Counted from the first letter of the stretch, positions 38,724-49,498 are shown. The stretch: 64,000 bases of DNA from Pseudomonas viridiflava (GCF_900582625.1 NZ_UTIQ01000084.1:744001-808000), one strand, 5' to 3'. Numbers and translations are program-made. Notes: generated by a model from the sequence alone, not told the origin.

Positions 38724-38765
38724 AAAAAGCCCGCCCTGGCATTGCACCGGGGCGGGCTTTTTTGT
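38724..38765. terminator. Bidirectional terminator between carO and aphA genes
   Basis: AAAAGCCCGCCC / GGGCGGGCTTTTTT with an internal loop, A run left and T run right, between convergent genes. Confidence 0.9.
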
Positions 38766-38783
38766 GGCTGACACATCGCGCGC

Positions 38784-39815
38784 TTAGGCGACGCTCTCGA
38801 ACCCTTGCAGCACGTTGATGGCGTTGATGCCGATCTCCTCGACCGCGTAGCCGCCCTCCATAACGAACAAGGTCTGCAAGCCGAGCTTGCCGATGATCTC
38901 GCCCATGCGCAGGTAATCGGGGCTGTCGAGTTTGAACTGCGAAATGGGATCGGACTTGTAGGTGTCCACGCCCAGCGACACCACCAACGCATCCGGCGCG
39001 TAGGCCTGAATTTGCCGGCAGGCGTCGGCCAGGGCCAGGCTCCACACCGACCAATCGCTGCCCTCGGCCAATGGGTAATTGATGTTGAAGCCGCTGCCCA
39101 CGCCGGCGCCTTTCTCATCGGCGAAACCGAGGAAATACGGGTATTCAAATCGTGGGTCGCCATGAATGGAGGTGAACAGCACGTCGGCGCGCTCGTAGAA
39201 AATATCTTGCGTGCCGTTGCCGTGGTGGTAATCCACATCCAGCACGGCCACGCGCTTGGCGCCGAGGTCGAGCAGGGCTTGCACGGCAATGGCGGCGTTG
39301 TTCAGGTAGCAATAACCGCCCATGTAGTCAGCGGCCGCGTGGTGACCTGGCGGCCGGCAAAGAGAAAACACCCCGCGCGCGCCTTTCGCCAGTTCGGCCT
39401 GGCCGGTGAGGGCGACATTCGCCGAACTCAGAATGGCCTGCCACGTACCCGCCGTAATCGGCGCGCCGGCATCAAACGAGTAGTAGCCCAGACGACCGTC
39501 GATGGCCGTCGGTTCTACCTGACGCAGGCGCCGGGTCGGCCAGGCGATGGGCAGCATGTCGTGCTGGCGGCCGATGGCTTGCCAGTCGCTCCAGGCGTTC
39601 TGCAGAAAGCGCACAAAGCCCTCGGTGTGCACACGGCGAATCGGCGCCAAGCCGAAATCCAGCGGCGCGTGGACATCGCCCAGGCCAACGGATTTGGCGC
39701 GGTCGAGCACCATGTCGGCGCGGCTGGGCATCTCAAAACACGGCGTGAACTGGCCGCCGATCAACTCGTACTTGCCGTGGTGCAGGTGATGGTCGTCGCT
39801 ATAAATCGTCAGCAT
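38784..39815 (-). CDS. Acetylpolyamine amidohydrolase (histone-deacetylase family)
   Basis: Zinc enzyme that deacetylates acetylputrescine or acetylspermidine. 343 aa; CRPPGHHAAADYMGGYCYLN (the two active histidines), VLDVDYHHGNGTQDIF (metal ligands) and VSLGVDTYKSDP are intact. Encoded downstream of a polyamine ABC transporter on the same strand, which supports acetylpolyamine as substrate. PAO1 has several such enzymes. Confidence 0.92.
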   Translation of the reverse strand: MLTIYSDDHHLHHGKYELIGGQFTPCFEMPSRADMVLDRAKSVGLGDVHAPLDFGLAPIRRVHTEGFVRFLQNAWSDWQAIGRQHDMLPIAWPTRRLRQVEPTAIDGRLGYYSFDAGAPITAGTWQAILSSANVALTGQAELAKGARGVFSLCRPPGHHAAADYMGGYCYLNNAAIAVQALLDLGAKRVAVLDVDYHHGNGTQDIFYERADVLFTSIHGDPRFEYPYFLGFADEKGAGVGSGFNINYPLAEGSDWSVWSLALADACRQIQAYAPDALVVSLGVDTYKSDPISQFKLDSPDYLRMGEIIGKLGLQTLFVMEGGYAVEEIGINAINVLQGFESVA

Positions 39816-39868
39816 GGGGGTGCCCTCAGGAGCAGGCCTGTGAAAGAGGGTTTGTCGTTATGGTTTTT

Positions 39869-39937
39869 CCTGTAGGAGCGGCTTTAGCCGCGATGCTCTT
39901 AGATCACGAGCATCGCGGCTAAAGCCGCTCCTACAGG
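39869..39937. repeat. REP doublet between aphA-like and binding-protein genes
   Basis: Perfect 29-bp inverted repeat (arms 39869-39897 and 39909-39937) with an 11-nt spacer. It lies inside the presumed transporter-deacetylase operon. Confidence 0.9.
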
Positions 39938-39962
39938 GATCACCGCAGGCGCGGTTTTCGGC

Positions 39963-41009
39963 TTACTTCTTCAACTTGGTCCACACCTTGGCGCGCAGGG
40001 CCAGGGCTTTGGGGGAGCAGAGTTCGAAGGGTTTCAGGCGGTCGAGTTTGTCGGCCGGGGTGTTGATGGCCGGGTCGTCGAACAGTTCTTTGTCCATGAA
40101 CTTATCCGAGCCTTCGATGGCGTTGTTGTACTTAGCGAAGTTGGAGGCGGCGGCGATGTTTTCCGGTTTCATCATCCAGTTGATGAAGGCGTGGGCCTCG
40201 GCGACGTTGGTGGCGTCCTTGGGAATGGCGAAGTTGTCGATAAACACCCGAATGCCTTCTTTCGGGTACACGTACGTCAGGCTCGCGCGCTGGGCCTGGG
40301 CGCGGTGGAAGGCGCCGTTCCATTGCTGGTGCATCGTCACTTCACCGGCGGCCATGCGCTCGATAGTGCCGTCGCTGTTGTACATGGCCAGGGAGGGTTT
40401 CTGCTTGAGCAGCAGATCCTGAATTTTCTGCGCGGCTTTTGGGTCTTCGGTGCACTGGTCGATGCCCAGGTAGAACGCAGCCGGCACGAACAATTCTTCA
40501 ATCGAATTCAACGCCACGACTTTGCCTTTCAGTTCGGGGTCGGGCTCGAAGAAGGGCTTCCAGCTTTCTTCCAGTTTGCCGCCGGGCACCTTGGCGGTGT
40601 CGTAGCTGTAACCCGTAGTGCCCCACAAATACGGCACGCTGTAGTCGTGGCCCGGATCGAAGCTCAGGGTTTTGAAGGTGTCTTTAAGGAGGGCGAGGTT
40701 GGTGAGCTTGCTCTTGTCGAACTTCTGCAGCAGGTCTTCCTTGACCATGATTTCGATAAAACTGTCCGACGGCACCACCACGTCGTACGCGCCGCCGCCG
40801 GCCTTGAGTTTGGCCAGCAGGGTTTCGTTGGAGTCGTAGGCGTCGAGCGTGGCCTTGATGCCGGTGTCGGCTTCGAATTTTTTCAGCAGCTCTGGCGGGT
40901 AGTAGTCCGACCAGTTGGCGAAGTGCAGCGTGCCGGCGGCCTGAGCCGAGGTGGCGATGCCCATGGCGCATAGCAGGGACAACGCGAGCGAGGTGGTGCG
41001 AACGTGCAT
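39963..41009 (-). CDS. Spermidine/putrescine-binding periplasmic protein (PotD-like), second system
   Basis: 348 aa from the ATG at 41009 behind AAGGAG. Signal ends AQA, then AGTLHFANWSDYYPPELLKK. SYDTAKVPGGKLEESW and FAIPKDATNVAEAHAFINWM are PotD-like. It is clearly distinct from SpuD/SpuE. Encoded with two permeases and an ATPase. Confidence 0.92.
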   Translation of the reverse strand: MHVRTTSLALSLLCAMGIATSAQAAGTLHFANWSDYYPPELLKKFEADTGIKATLDAYDSNETLLAKLKAGGGAYDVVVPSDSFIEIMVKEDLLQKFDKSKLTNLALLKDTFKTLSFDPGHDYSVPYLWGTTGYSYDTAKVPGGKLEESWKPFFEPDPELKGKVVALNSIEELFVPAAFYLGIDQCTEDPKAAQKIQDLLLKQKPSLAMYNSDGTIERMAAGEVTMHQQWNGAFHRAQAQRASLTYVYPKEGIRVFIDNFAIPKDATNVAEAHAFINWMMKPENIAAASNFAKYNNAIEGSDKFMDKELFDDPAINTPADKLDRLKPFELCSPKALALRAKVWTKLKK

Positions 41010-41044
41010 GGCAAAGCTCCTTGCTGGACTTTTTTTAGAGAGCG

Positions 41045-41833
41045 TTAGCGTTTGCGCTGACCCACGTAATACGACAGCGCCACAAACGCGATGGAAATCA
41101 CCAGGATGATCGACGAGATCGCATTGATCTTCGGCGAGATACCCATGCGAATCGAACTGAAGATGTACACCGGCAACGTGGTGGCGCCGGCACCAGCGAC
41201 GAAGTAGGTGATCACGAAGTCGTCCATGGAAATGATGAACGCCAGCATCGCCCCGGAAACGATGCCCGGACTGAGCAGCGGAAACGTCACTTTCCAGAAC
41301 GCCTTCCACGGCGAGGCATAGAGGTCGGCGGCGGCTTCGAGCAGGTACGGATTCATGCCTTCGAGGCGGGCGCGAATCGGCAGATAGGCGAACGGAATGC
41401 AGAACACCACGTGGGCGATGAGGATGGTGAACAGGCTCAGTTTCAGGCCGATAAACGAGAAGAACATCAGCGTCGACACCGCCGTGACAATCTCCGGCAC
41501 CAACAGCGGCAAGCCGAGCACTCCGCTCATTAAGGTTTGCCCACGAAAGGCACGACCGCGCATGCCCAGCGCCGCCAGGGTGGCCAGCGACGTGGCAATC
41601 AGGGTGGCGAGGGTGGCGACGATCAACGAGTTCTTCGCCGCGCGGACCACTTCGGCGTCGTTAGCGACCACGCTGTACCACTTCAGGCTGAAACCGTCCC
41701 ACAGCGTTGCCGATTGCCCGCCGTTAAAGCTGAGCACCACCAGCACCACAATCGGCAGGTACAGGAAAACAAAAAAGAACCAGGCTGCCGGCCTCATGCC
41801 CGCGAAGCGCCACAACGGATTGCGCGTATTCAT
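41045..41833 (-). CDS. Spermidine/putrescine ABC transporter permease (PotC-like)
   Basis: 262 aa, six membrane segments; EAA loop EAAADLYASPWKAFWKVTFP. Four-base overlap with the upstream permease gene shows coupling. Confidence 0.93.
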   Translation of the reverse strand: MNTRNPLWRFAGMRPAAWFFFVFLYLPIVVLVVLSFNGGQSATLWDGFSLKWYSVVANDAEVVRAAKNSLIVATLATLIATSLATLAALGMRGRAFRGQTLMSGVLGLPLLVPEIVTAVSTLMFFSFIGLKLSLFTILIAHVVFCIPFAYLPIRARLEGMNPYLLEAAADLYASPWKAFWKVTFPLLSPGIVSGAMLAFIISMDDFVITYFVAGAGATTLPVYIFSSIRMGISPKINAISSIILVISIAFVALSYYVGQRKR

Positions 41834-42744
41834 GGGTGGCCCCCCGCGCTGCCCGGCTTGAAGCGCACGCTGTACACCAGCATGGCCAGCAGCACGAAAC
41901 TAAGCAGGGCAAACGACAAGGCAGCGCCGAGCGGCCAGTTATGCGAACTGCCAAATTGCAGCTGAATCAGGTTGCCGATCATCAGGGTTTTGCCGCCCCC
42001 GAGTAGCTCGGGAATGATGTAGTTACCCAGCGAAGGAATGAATACCAGAATGCTGCCGGCCACGATGCCCGGCATGGCCAGCGGCACGATGATGCGTTTG
42101 AGCGCGTGGAAGCGATTGGCGCCCAGATCGAACGCTGCCTCCACCAGGCGCCAGTCCATTTTTTCCAGGCTGGTGTAAATGGGCAGCACCATAAACGGCA
42201 GGTAGGTATAGAGCAGGCCGATAATCACCGCGTTGTCGGTGTACAGCAGGCCCAAGCCATGTTGGGTGATGCCCAGGCCTTGCAGCCCTTCGTCCACCAG
42301 CCCGCCGTTGCGCAGCAGCAACATCCACGCGTAGGCGCGCACCAGCAGGTTGGTCCAGAACGGCACGGTCACCAGAAAGAGCAGCAGGTTGCGTTTGCGC
42401 TCGCTCTGCAACGCCAGGTACAGCGCGGTGGGGAAGCCGATCAGCAGGCACCCGGCGGTGGTCAGGATCGACAGCCAGAACGAGCGCTGAAAGATCTCCA
42501 GGTAGTCGGTGTTGAACACCAACACGTCATCCAGATCGCGCTCGTAGAAGAAATTGCGGTACGCCTCCAGGGAATACTCGCCCCACTTCACGCCGCCGTA
42601 CTCGCCGGATTGCAGGATCGACACCACAAACATGATGCCCAGCGGCAGCAGCATGAACACCAGCAGCGTGAGCATGGCGGGCGTGCTGAGCAGCAGGCGG
42701 CGGCCCAGTTGGCGGCGTTCGGCCAACAGCCGTGGCGTACTCAT
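41830..42744 (-). CDS. Spermidine/putrescine ABC transporter permease (PotB-like)
   Basis: 304 aa, six membrane segments; EAA-loop region [21 protein letters not shown]. Overlaps the ATPase gene by four bases. Confidence 0.93.
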   Translation of the reverse strand: MSTPRLLAERRQLGRRLLLSTPAMLTLLVFMLLPLGIMFVVSILQSGEYGGVKWGEYSLEAYRNFFYERDLDDVLVFNTDYLEIFQRSFWLSILTTAGCLLIGFPTALYLALQSERKRNLLLFLVTVPFWTNLLVRAYAWMLLLRNGGLVDEGLQGLGITQHGLGLLYTDNAVIIGLLYTYLPFMVLPIYTSLEKMDWRLVEAAFDLGANRFHALKRIIVPLAMPGIVAGSILVFIPSLGNYIIPELLGGGKTLMIGNLIQLQFGSSHNWPLGAALSFALLSFVLLAMLVYSVRFKPGSAGGHP

Positions 42745-43796
42745 TCGACCAGCACCTTGATGGCGGCGCTGGGCACCTGCACCCGCACCTGATCGCCCAC
42801 CCGATACCCGCCCACGGCGCCGTCACGGTTCTGCTGGCGCACGCGGAACCCGCCTTGGCCGGCGACGTCCAGGTGGTACACGGTGTCGGTGCCGACATAC
42901 ACCACGTTCTCCACCTTGCCGAGCAACTGGCCGTCGGCCGCCAGGCTCACCCGTTCCGGGCGAATCGCCAGGGTGACCGGGCCGCGGTGTTCAGTGAGCG
43001 TGCTGAGCACCTGGCCGTCGCTGAGCTTCACGCCGTCGTCGCCGGCCTCGGCCGTTAAGAAGTTGGTTTCGCCAATAAAATCGGCCACGGTGCGGTTGGC
43101 CGGTGCTTCGTAGATTTCAGTTGGCGTGCCCACTTGCAAGATGCGGCCCTTGCTCATGACCGCGATGCGGTCGGACATGGTCAGCGCTTCTTCCTGGTCG
43201 TGGGTCACGAAGATAAAGGTGATGCCGGTTTCGCTCTGCAAACGCTTGAGCTCGATCTGCATGTCTTTGCGCAGCTTCTGATCCAGCGCCGACAACGACT
43301 CATCCAGCAGCAGCACTTTCGGCCGATTGGCCAGAGCGCGGGCCAGGGCGATGCGTTGTTGCTGGCCGCCGGAAAGCTGGTCGGCACGGCGTGCGCCCAC
43401 ATCCGGCAGCTTTACCAGCGCCAACATGCGGGTCACGGTTTCGCTGATTTCGGCCTTGCTCAGCCCGCGCATTTCCAAACCGAAGGCGATGTTTTGCGCC
43501 ACCGTCATGTGGGGAAAAAGCGCGTAGCTTTGGAAAACGGTATTCACCGGGCGGCGGAAGGGCGGCAAGTCCTGCATGGCTTCGCCGTATAAGCGAATGG
43601 TGCCGGCGCTGGGTTGTTCGAAGCCGGCGATCAGGCGCAGCAACGTGGTTTTGCCGCAGCCAGAAGGGCCAAGCAGGGTGAAGAATTCGTTGGACTGGAT
43701 TTCCAGAGAAACCGTATCGAGGGCTTTGACGCCCTGACCAGGGTCGCCGAATTCCATGCTGAGCTGCTCAATGCTGATGGCGCTGGAATTTCCCAT
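42741..43796 (-). CDS. Spermidine/putrescine ABC transporter ATPase (PotA-like)
   Basis: 351 aa. Walker [10 protein letters not shown], signature [15 protein letters not shown], Walker [16 protein letters not shown], switch [14 protein letters not shown] domain near residues 270-350. Note DES instead of DEP in Walker B. First gene of the transporter block, 142 bp downstream of an AraC regulator gene. Confidence 0.93.
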   Translation of the reverse strand: MGNSSAISIEQLSMEFGDPGQGVKALDTVSLEIQSNEFFTLLGPSGCGKTTLLRLIAGFEQPSAGTIRLYGEAMQDLPPFRRPVNTVFQSYALFPHMTVAQNIAFGLEMRGLSKAEISETVTRMLALVKLPDVGARRADQLSGGQQQRIALARALANRPKVLLLDESLSALDQKLRKDMQIELKRLQSETGITFIFVTHDQEEALTMSDRIAVMSKGRILQVGTPTEIYEAPANRTVADFIGETNFLTAEAGDDGVKLSDGQVLSTLTEHRGPVTLAIRPERVSLAADGQLLGKVENVVYVGTDTVYHLDVAGQGGFRVRQQNRDGAVGGYRVGDQVRVQVPSAAIKVLVE

Positions 43797-43938
43797 AGAG
43801 TTCTATAACCCATTGTTATTGTTGGCTTTTAGCGCATACGAAACGGCTGCCAAGCGTGTCTTCGATTCTGTCAGCGTTGCATGCCGGGGCAGAACGATAG
43901 AAACGGTCAAAAGGGGATAGATGCGGCCAAGTTGGCCG

Positions 43939-44955
43939 CTAACGTCTATACACGCTAGGCGTCTGCCCGCTCCAGCGCAAAAACGCATGGCGAAAACTGG
44001 CGGTTTCGCTGTAGCCCAACTGCTCGGCGATCAGGTAAATGGGCAGGTCGGTTTGCATCAGCAGTTGGCGCGCCTTGTCGTAGCGCACTTCGTCGAGCAG
44101 GCGCTGGTAGCTGGTGTTCATACGCGTGAGGTGGCGGCGCAGGGTACGGGCGCTGCGGTGCAGTTGGTTGGCCACACGTTCCAGGCTGCTGGCCTCACGC
44201 ATATTGCTGCTCAGGTGCTGACGAATCTGCTCGAGCACATCCTGACCACTGTCCAGTTGCGCGGCGAGTTTCAGGCATTGCTGCACGCCGTAATGGCAGC
44301 TCACCGGGTCGGCCAGCGGCAGCTCGCGGTCGAGCAGGGCGGCGCTGAAGCACAAGGTATTCACCGGTTCGCCAAACTCCACCGGGCAGCCGAACAACTG
44401 CGTGTAGGAATGTGCATGCAAGGGCGGGCGGTAGGAGAAATGCACGCTGCGCGGCCGCACCGCTTCGCCCAACAGGTCGCGAATCACCGTGAGCAACGAC
44501 ATCAAACACAGCTCGGTGTTGAACACCGTCAGCTCTGGCGCATAGCGATATCCGCGCGCGACCAGGCGAGCCTCGTCACCATCTTCTTCCAGGTGCAATT
44601 TGAAATACGTACCCAGCAGGGTCGGTTGCGCCATCGCCAGGTTGAGCGCGTCGCGCAATGTGCGGCTGGCGAGCATGCTGTAGCCGAGGATGCCGTAAGC
44701 CGACACGTGCATGCGCAGGCCCATCGACAGCCCAAGCGCTGGGTCGCGGGTGCATTGAATGGCGTTGGCGAACACGCGCAGCTCTTGCGCGGGGCTGATG
44801 AGTTTTTCCGGGGTTTCCAGATCGGCGCTGCTCAGGCCGCTGTCGTGCAGCAAACGCTGATGCGGAATACCGGTTTCGCTGAGCTGGCTGACGGCCAGGG
44901 CGATGGTGTGAAGGGTGGTGCGTGCGCGGTCTTCGGGAAGTAATGACAAGCCCAT
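43939..44955 (-). CDS. AraC-family transcriptional regulator
   Basis: 338 aa. N-terminal Arabinose_bd-type domain (about 25-220), C-terminal AraC HTH pair (SSNMREASSLERVANQLHRS; AEQLGYSETASFRHAFLRWS). Same strand and directly upstream of the transporter block, so a candidate regulator of polyamine or acetylpolyamine uptake. No PAO1 counterpart was recalled at this place. Confidence 0.83.
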   Translation of the reverse strand: MGLSLLPEDRARTTLHTIALAVSQLSETGIPHQRLLHDSGLSSADLETPEKLISPAQELRVFANAIQCTRDPALGLSMGLRMHVSAYGILGYSMLASRTLRDALNLAMAQPTLLGTYFKLHLEEDGDEARLVARGYRYAPELTVFNTELCLMSLLTVIRDLLGEAVRPRSVHFSYRPPLHAHSYTQLFGCPVEFGEPVNTLCFSAALLDRELPLADPVSCHYGVQQCLKLAAQLDSGQDVLEQIRQHLSSNMREASSLERVANQLHRSARTLRRHLTRMNTSYQRLLDEVRYDKARQLLMQTDLPIYLIAEQLGYSETASFRHAFLRWSGQTPSVYRR

Positions 44956-45095
44956 ATTTCTGCCCTTGATGCTTCTTCTTGTAACGCCAGTGCGGCGAAC
45001 TGCAACCGGCGTGCACGGTTAAGTTTCAATTCAGCATGGCTGTGCTATTTCTAGCGCCCGTTTTCTGACCCGCCACCTTTTGCGAGATCCCCCCG

Positions 45096-46013
45096 ATGCG
45101 TCGTCTGCTGACCTTGAAGTACCTGCTGGGAGCCGTGGTCCTCGGCGCATTGATTCTCCTGGCAACAGCTGCGCAGGAGTTTCGGCTGTTCGAACGGGCC
45201 TGGTTTCAGGTGCAAGAATGGCGCCATGGCGAAGCCTGGCAAGCGCGCTCGCTGTGGCTGCCGGCGTATCGAGTCAGCGTGGAAGCCATGCCCATCAAAG
45301 GCCTGGATGACGACGTGTCGGCCCTGACCTACGACCCCGACCGCAACACGCTTTTCACCGTGACCAACCAGCGCTCGGAAATTATCGAGCTGTCGCTGGC
45401 CGGCGACGTGCTGCGTCGCATCCCGCTGCTGGGCTTTGGCGACCCTGAAGCGATCGAATACATCAGCCCTGGCGTGTACGTCATCACCGACGAGCGCCGC
45501 CAACGTTTGATCAGTGTGCAACTGGACGAAACCTCAACGCCAGTACGCGCCGACGACGCCCAGCAGCTCTCCCTCGGGCTGGGCCGCAGTGGCAACAAAG
45601 GCTTTGAGGGCCTGGCTTACGACGCCAAAGGCCAGCGCCTATTTGTGGCTAAGGAGCGCGATCCGGTGCGCATCTATGAGGTGCACGGGTTCCCCCACAC
45701 CAACGTAGACCGCCCCTTCGCCGTGCACGTGGTAGACGATCCGCAACGAGACGCGGGGCTGTTTGTGCGCGACCTGTCGAGTCTGGATTTCGACATGCCC
45801 ACCGGGCATTTGCTGGCGCTGTCGGATGAGTCGCGGCTGGTGATCGAGCTGGACACCGACGGCAAGCCGATCAGCACGTTGTCTTTGTTGCGCGGCCAGA
45901 GTGGGCTGAAGAAAACCGTGCCGCAGGCGGAGGGCATTGCCAGCGATAACGCGGGCAATCTGTACATCGTCAGCGAGCCGAATCTGTTTTATGTGTTCAA
46001 GAAGGAAGAATAA
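45096..46013 (+). CDS. carP: SdiA-regulated/YjiK-type beta-propeller protein, copy 2 (CarP-like)
   Basis: 305 aa. N-terminal anchor LLGAVVLGALILLATAAQEF; propeller domain with VSALTYDPDRNTLFTVTNQ and VSEPNLFYVFKKE at the end. Paralog of the gene at 37348. In P. aeruginosa the gene after the equivalent transporter (PA0327, CarP) encodes a calcium-regulated beta-propeller protein. Name by synteny, function untested. Confidence 0.72.
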   Translation: MRRLLTLKYLLGAVVLGALILLATAAQEFRLFERAWFQVQEWRHGEAWQARSLWLPAYRVSVEAMPIKGLDDDVSALTYDPDRNTLFTVTNQRSEIIELSLAGDVLRRIPLLGFGDPEAIEYISPGVYVITDERRQRLISVQLDETSTPVRADDAQQLSLGLGRSGNKGFEGLAYDAKGQRLFVAKERDPVRIYEVHGFPHTNVDRPFAVHVVDDPQRDAGLFVRDLSSLDFDMPTGHLLALSDESRLVIELDTDGKPISTLSLLRGQSGLKKTVPQAEGIASDNAGNLYIVSEPNLFYVFKKEE

Positions 46014-46205
46014 AGGCCGCCGACGCGTCGGGGGGTTAACGGGCGAGCAGGGGCGGACTTACAGCCAATTGCTGACGCTTCGACGTTTAGTTTGCACGGC
46101 CGCGAACCGATCGTATTTCCCGATATTTCAAAGCAGAATTTTTCGCTTTAACTCGATAGATTAACCGCTAGTCTTAGCCCACTGCTTTTTTAGGGAACCC
46201 CTTAC

Positions 46206-46760
46206 ATGCAACTGCGCAACTCCCCTTCCCGTTATGGTCTGGTCAGCATTGTTTTGCACTGGGGCATCGCATTAGCGGTATTTGGATTGTTCGGTTTGGG
46301 CCTGTGGATGGTCACGCTCGATTATTACAGCCCCTACAACCACTCCGCCCCGGCGCTGCATAAAAGCATCGGCCTGACCCTGCTGGGTTTGATGATCGTG
46401 CGTTTGCTATGGCGCTTTATCAGTCCGGCCCCGGCGACGCTAAGCAGCTACAGCCGCGCCACCCGCTTGGGCGCCAAGCTCGGCCATGGCGCCTTGTACC
46501 TGTTGTTGTTCGCCGTGCTGATCGCCGGCTACCTGATTTCCACCGCCGATGGCCGCCCCATCGAGGTGTTCGGTTTGTTCGCTGTGCCCGCCACTTTGAC
46601 CAGCATTCCTGACCAGGAAGATCTGGCCGGCGCGGTGCACTTGTACCTGGCGTGGGCCTTGGTAATTTTTGCCGGGGTTCACGCGTTAGCAGCTTTAAAG
46701 CACCACTTTATTGATCACGATGTAACCCTGACCCGCATGTTTGGCCGTCGCGCCGACTAG
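46206..46760 (+). CDS. Cytochrome b561
   Basis: 184 aa, four membrane helices; heme-ligand histidines in IVLHWGIALAVFGLF, HKSIGLTLLGLMIVRLLWR and VHALAALKHHF. YceJ-like, coupled in many genomes with a YceI gene, which is next here. Start ATG at 46206 after AGGGA. Confidence 0.9.
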   Translation: MQLRNSPSRYGLVSIVLHWGIALAVFGLFGLGLWMVTLDYYSPYNHSAPALHKSIGLTLLGLMIVRLLWRFISPAPATLSSYSRATRLGAKLGHGALYLLLFAVLIAGYLISTADGRPIEVFGLFAVPATLTSIPDQEDLAGAVHLYLAWALVIFAGVHALAALKHHFIDHDVTLTRMFGRRAD

Positions 46761-46790
46761 CTCTCTCACTGCACAAGAAGGACTTACGCA

Positions 46791-47381
46791 ATGTTCAACG
46801 CAACCCTGAAAAAATCCCTGGCCGCTCTGGCACTCGGCACCGCAATGCTCAGCGCTGGGCACGCCATGGCCGACGACTACGCCATCGACAAAACCGGTCA
46901 GCACGCGTTCATCGATTTCAAAATCAGCCACCTGGGTTACAGCTACATCTACGGCACGTTCAAAGATTGGGACGGCTCGTTCAGCTTTGATGCCAAGAAC
47001 CCGGAAGCCAGCAAAATCAACGTAACGCTGAAAACCACCAGCGTTGACACCAACCACGCCGAGCGCGACAAGCACATCCGCACCGCCGACTTCCTCGACG
47101 TGTCGAAATTCCCGGAAGCCAAGTTCGTGTCCACCTCGGTTAAATCGACTGGCGAAGGCAAGGCCGACGTGACCGGTGACCTGACCCTGCACGGCGTGAC
47201 CAAGCCGGTCGTGATCAAGGCAACCTTCCTCGGCGAAGGCAAAGACCCATGGGGCGGCTACCGCGCCGGCTTCGAAGGCACCACCACCATCAAGCTGAAA
47301 GACTTCGACATCCAGAAAGACCTGGGCCCGAAATCCCAAGAGCTGGAACTGCAGATCTCGTTTGAAGGTGTAAAGAAGTAA
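46791..47381 (+). CDS. YceI-family periplasmic protein
   Basis: 196 aa. Signal ends AMA, then [20 protein letters not shown], typical of YceI lipid-binding lipocalin-like proteins; [14 protein letters not shown] and [10 protein letters not shown] elements follow. Directly after cytochrome b561 (30-bp gap), likely co-expressed. PAO1's equivalent is a secreted protein (PasP in older literature), where it was reported as protease; that activity is not predicted from this sequence. Confidence 0.9.
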   Translation: MFNATLKKSLAALALGTAMLSAGHAMADDYAIDKTGQHAFIDFKISHLGYSYIYGTFKDWDGSFSFDAKNPEASKINVTLKTTSVDTNHAERDKHIRTADFLDVSKFPEAKFVSTSVKSTGEGKADVTGDLTLHGVTKPVVIKATFLGEGKDPWGGYRAGFEGTTTIKLKDFDIQKDLGPKSQELELQISFEGVKK

Positions 47382-47392
47382 GGGTTTAACCG

Positions 47393-47432
47393 CCCATAAA
47401 AAGCGCCGGCTAATGCCGGCGTTTTTTATGGG
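47393..47432 (+). terminator. Terminator of yceI gene
   Basis: CGCCGGC-TAAT-GCCGGCG hairpin with T run, extended by outer pairs CCCATAAAAA / TTTTTTATGGG, 12 bp past the stop. Confidence 0.9.
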
Positions 47433-47460
47433 CGCAGCTTTTATAAAAGCTCGCGCAGAA

Positions 47461-47512
47461 CCTGTGGGAGCGGCTTTAGCCGCGATGCTTTTTATCACAC
47501 GCATCGCGCCCA
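47461..47512. repeat. REP element, one full and one partial arm
   Basis: CCTGTGGGAGCGGCTTTAGC followed by CGCGATGC, then a short CGCATCGCG arm; the rest of the second copy is missing. Confidence 0.7.
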
Positions 47513-47530
47513 ATCGAAATGTCAGGCCCA

Positions 47531-47565
47531 AACAAAAACACCGGCACAGGGCCGGTGTTTTTGTT
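47531..47565 (-). terminator. Terminator of rhlE-like gene
   Basis: AACAAAAACACCGGC / GCCGGTGTTTTTGTT stem, A run on the left gives a U tail for the minus-strand helicase gene. Confidence 0.85.
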
Positions 47566-47578
47566 GTAACGCTGAGCC

Positions 47579-49498
47579 TTAGCCTTCGCGGTTACGGGTC
47601 AGCAATGCCGGTTTCTCGCCACGATTGCGGCTCGGCAGTTTGTCCAATTGCTCCAGCTGCTCGGGCGTCAAGGTGCGGTCGATTTTCGACTCCTTGTGCA
47701 CGATCACTGGCTGGTGCTGGGGCTCACGCGGACCACGAACGGCCGGTTCCTGACGCAAGGCGTCGGGGCGGGCGCGCGACTCGTCGCGACGGGGTTGGCC
47801 GCCGCTGCGTTGCGGGCGTTTACCCTGGACATTAGCGCCACCGCCACTGCGTTGGCCTTGCGGTTTTGCTTGACCCTGCGGACGGGGCGATTGGCCCCGT
47901 GGCGGCTGGCCAGCGGCGCGCGGTGCGCTAGGTGCCGCGCCAGCAGCGGCCGGCTTGCGGCCACGGTTCTGCTGACGATTGCCCTGGTTCGGGCTGACGT
48001 AGTCGGCGCGGTTACCGAAGTTATCGATTTCGTCGTCGAGAAACTCATCCGGCGCGCGATCCGCTGGCACGGGTGGCACCACCGCCGCAGCGCTGCTGGT
48101 GCGTGGCTTACGGGGTTCGTTGCTGCGAGGCTGACCCTGGCGCGGCTGTTGCTGACGGCCCGGGTTGGCTGGCTTGTCGCGGCCCTGGGCGGCGGGTTTG
48201 TCTTTGCCATCCTTGCCTTTGTCTTTACGCCCGCTGCCACGACGATCACCGCCGCCGCCACCGCCTGGTTTGTTCGGATCACGCGGGCCACGGCCACGGT
48301 TCTGGCCTTCAGGGCGCTCGCGCACTTCCGGTTTTTCCGCTTCCACGGTGCTGGCATCAAAGCCCATCAGGTCGCCGTCGGCGATTTTCTGCTTGGTCAT
48401 GCGCTCAATGCCTTTGAGCAATTTCTCTTCATCCGGCGCGACCAGCGAAATGGCCTCACCGCTGCGACCGGCACGGCCGGTACGGCCGATGCGGTGCACG
48501 TAATCTTCTTCAACGTTGGGCAGTTCGAAGTTGACCACGTGGGGCAACTGGTCGATGTCCAGACCGCGAGCGGCGATGTCGGTAGCAACCAGCACACGTA
48601 CGGCGTTGGCTTTGAAATCAGCCAGGGCCTTGGTGCGCGCGTTCTGGCTTTTGTTGCCGTGAATCGCCACAGCCGGCAGGCCGTGTTTGTCGAGGTACTC
48701 GGCCAGACGGTTGGCGCCGTGTTTGGTCCGGGTGAACACCAGTACCTGTTCCCACGCGCCGGCGGTGATCAGGTGGGCGAGCAGGGCGCGCTTGTGGTTG
48801 GACTGCAGGCGGAACACCCGTTGCTCGATGCGCTCGACCGTGGTGTTGGGCGGCGTCACTTCAATGCGCTCGGGGTTATGCAGCAGCTTGCCGGCGAGGT
48901 CGGTGATGTCTTTGGAGAACGTCGCCGAGAACAGCAGGTTCTGACGCTTGGACGGCAAGCGCGCCAGCACCTTTTTCACGTCATGGATAAAGCCCATGTC
49001 GAGCATACGGTCGGCTTCGTCGAGCACCAGAATCTCAACGTGCGAGAGGTCGACACTGCCTTGGCTGGCCAGATCGAGCAAGCGACCGGGGCAGGCGACG
49101 AGTACGTCGACACCGCGAGCCATGGCTTGCACCTGCGGGTTCATGCCAACGCCGCCGAAGATGCAGGTCGAGACGAATTTCAGATCGCGGGCATACAGCT
49201 TGAAGCTGTCGTGCACTTGCGCGGCCAGCTCGCGGGTGGGCGTCAGCACCAGTACGCGCGGCTGTTTCGGGCCGTGGCGGTGCTCGCGGTCCGGATGACC
49301 ATTGGGGAACAAGCGCTCGAGGATGGGTAAGGCGAAGCCACCGGTTTTGCCGGTGCCCGTCTGGGCGGCAACCATCAGATCGCGACCTTGCAACACGGCG
49401 GGAATGGCCCGCTGTTGCACTGGAGTGGGCTCGGTGTAGCCAGCAGCCTCGACGGCGCGGACTAAAGCCTCGGAGAGACCGAGGGAAGCAAAGGACAT
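47579..49498 (-). CDS. rhlE: DEAD-box ATP-dependent RNA helicase (RhlE type)
   Basis: 639 aa. Q motif [19 protein letters not shown], motif [44 protein letters not shown]. The last ~260 residues are basic, Gly/Arg/Pro/Gln-rich and low-complexity, as in RhlE2-type helicases, and end with a conserved-looking [20 protein letters not shown]. Length and tail are typical of pseudomonads. Start ATG at 49498. Confidence 0.9.
   Translation of the reverse strand: MSFASLGLSEALVRAVEAAGYTEPTPVQQRAIPAVLQGRDLMVAAQTGTGKTGGFALPILERLFPNGHPDREHRHGPKQPRVLVLTPTRELAAQVHDSFKLYARDLKFVSTCIFGGVGMNPQVQAMARGVDVLVACPGRLLDLASQGSVDLSHVEILVLDEADRMLDMGFIHDVKKVLARLPSKRQNLLFSATFSKDITDLAGKLLHNPERIEVTPPNTTVERIEQRVFRLQSNHKRALLAHLITAGAWEQVLVFTRTKHGANRLAEYLDKHGLPAVAIHGNKSQNARTKALADFKANAVRVLVATDIAARGLDIDQLPHVVNFELPNVEEDYVHRIGRTGRAGRSGEAISLVAPDEEKLLKGIERMTKQKIADGDLMGFDASTVEAEKPEVRERPEGQNRGRGPRDPNKPGGGGGGDRRGSGRKDKGKDGKDKPAAQGRDKPANPGRQQQPRQGQPRSNEPRKPRTSSAAAVVPPVPADRAPDEFLDDEIDNFGNRADYVSPNQGNRQQNRGRKPAAAGAAPSAPRAAGQPPRGQSPRPQGQAKPQGQRSGGGANVQGKRPQRSGGQPRRDESRARPDALRQEPAVRGPREPQHQPVIVHKESKIDRTLTPEQLEQLDKLPSRNRGEKPALLTRNREG

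Noticed and set aside
47648..49330. 560-codon + strand frame opposite the helicase gene
   Set aside because: Antisense of a well-supported DEAD-box gene; composition and lack of motifs mark it as shadow.
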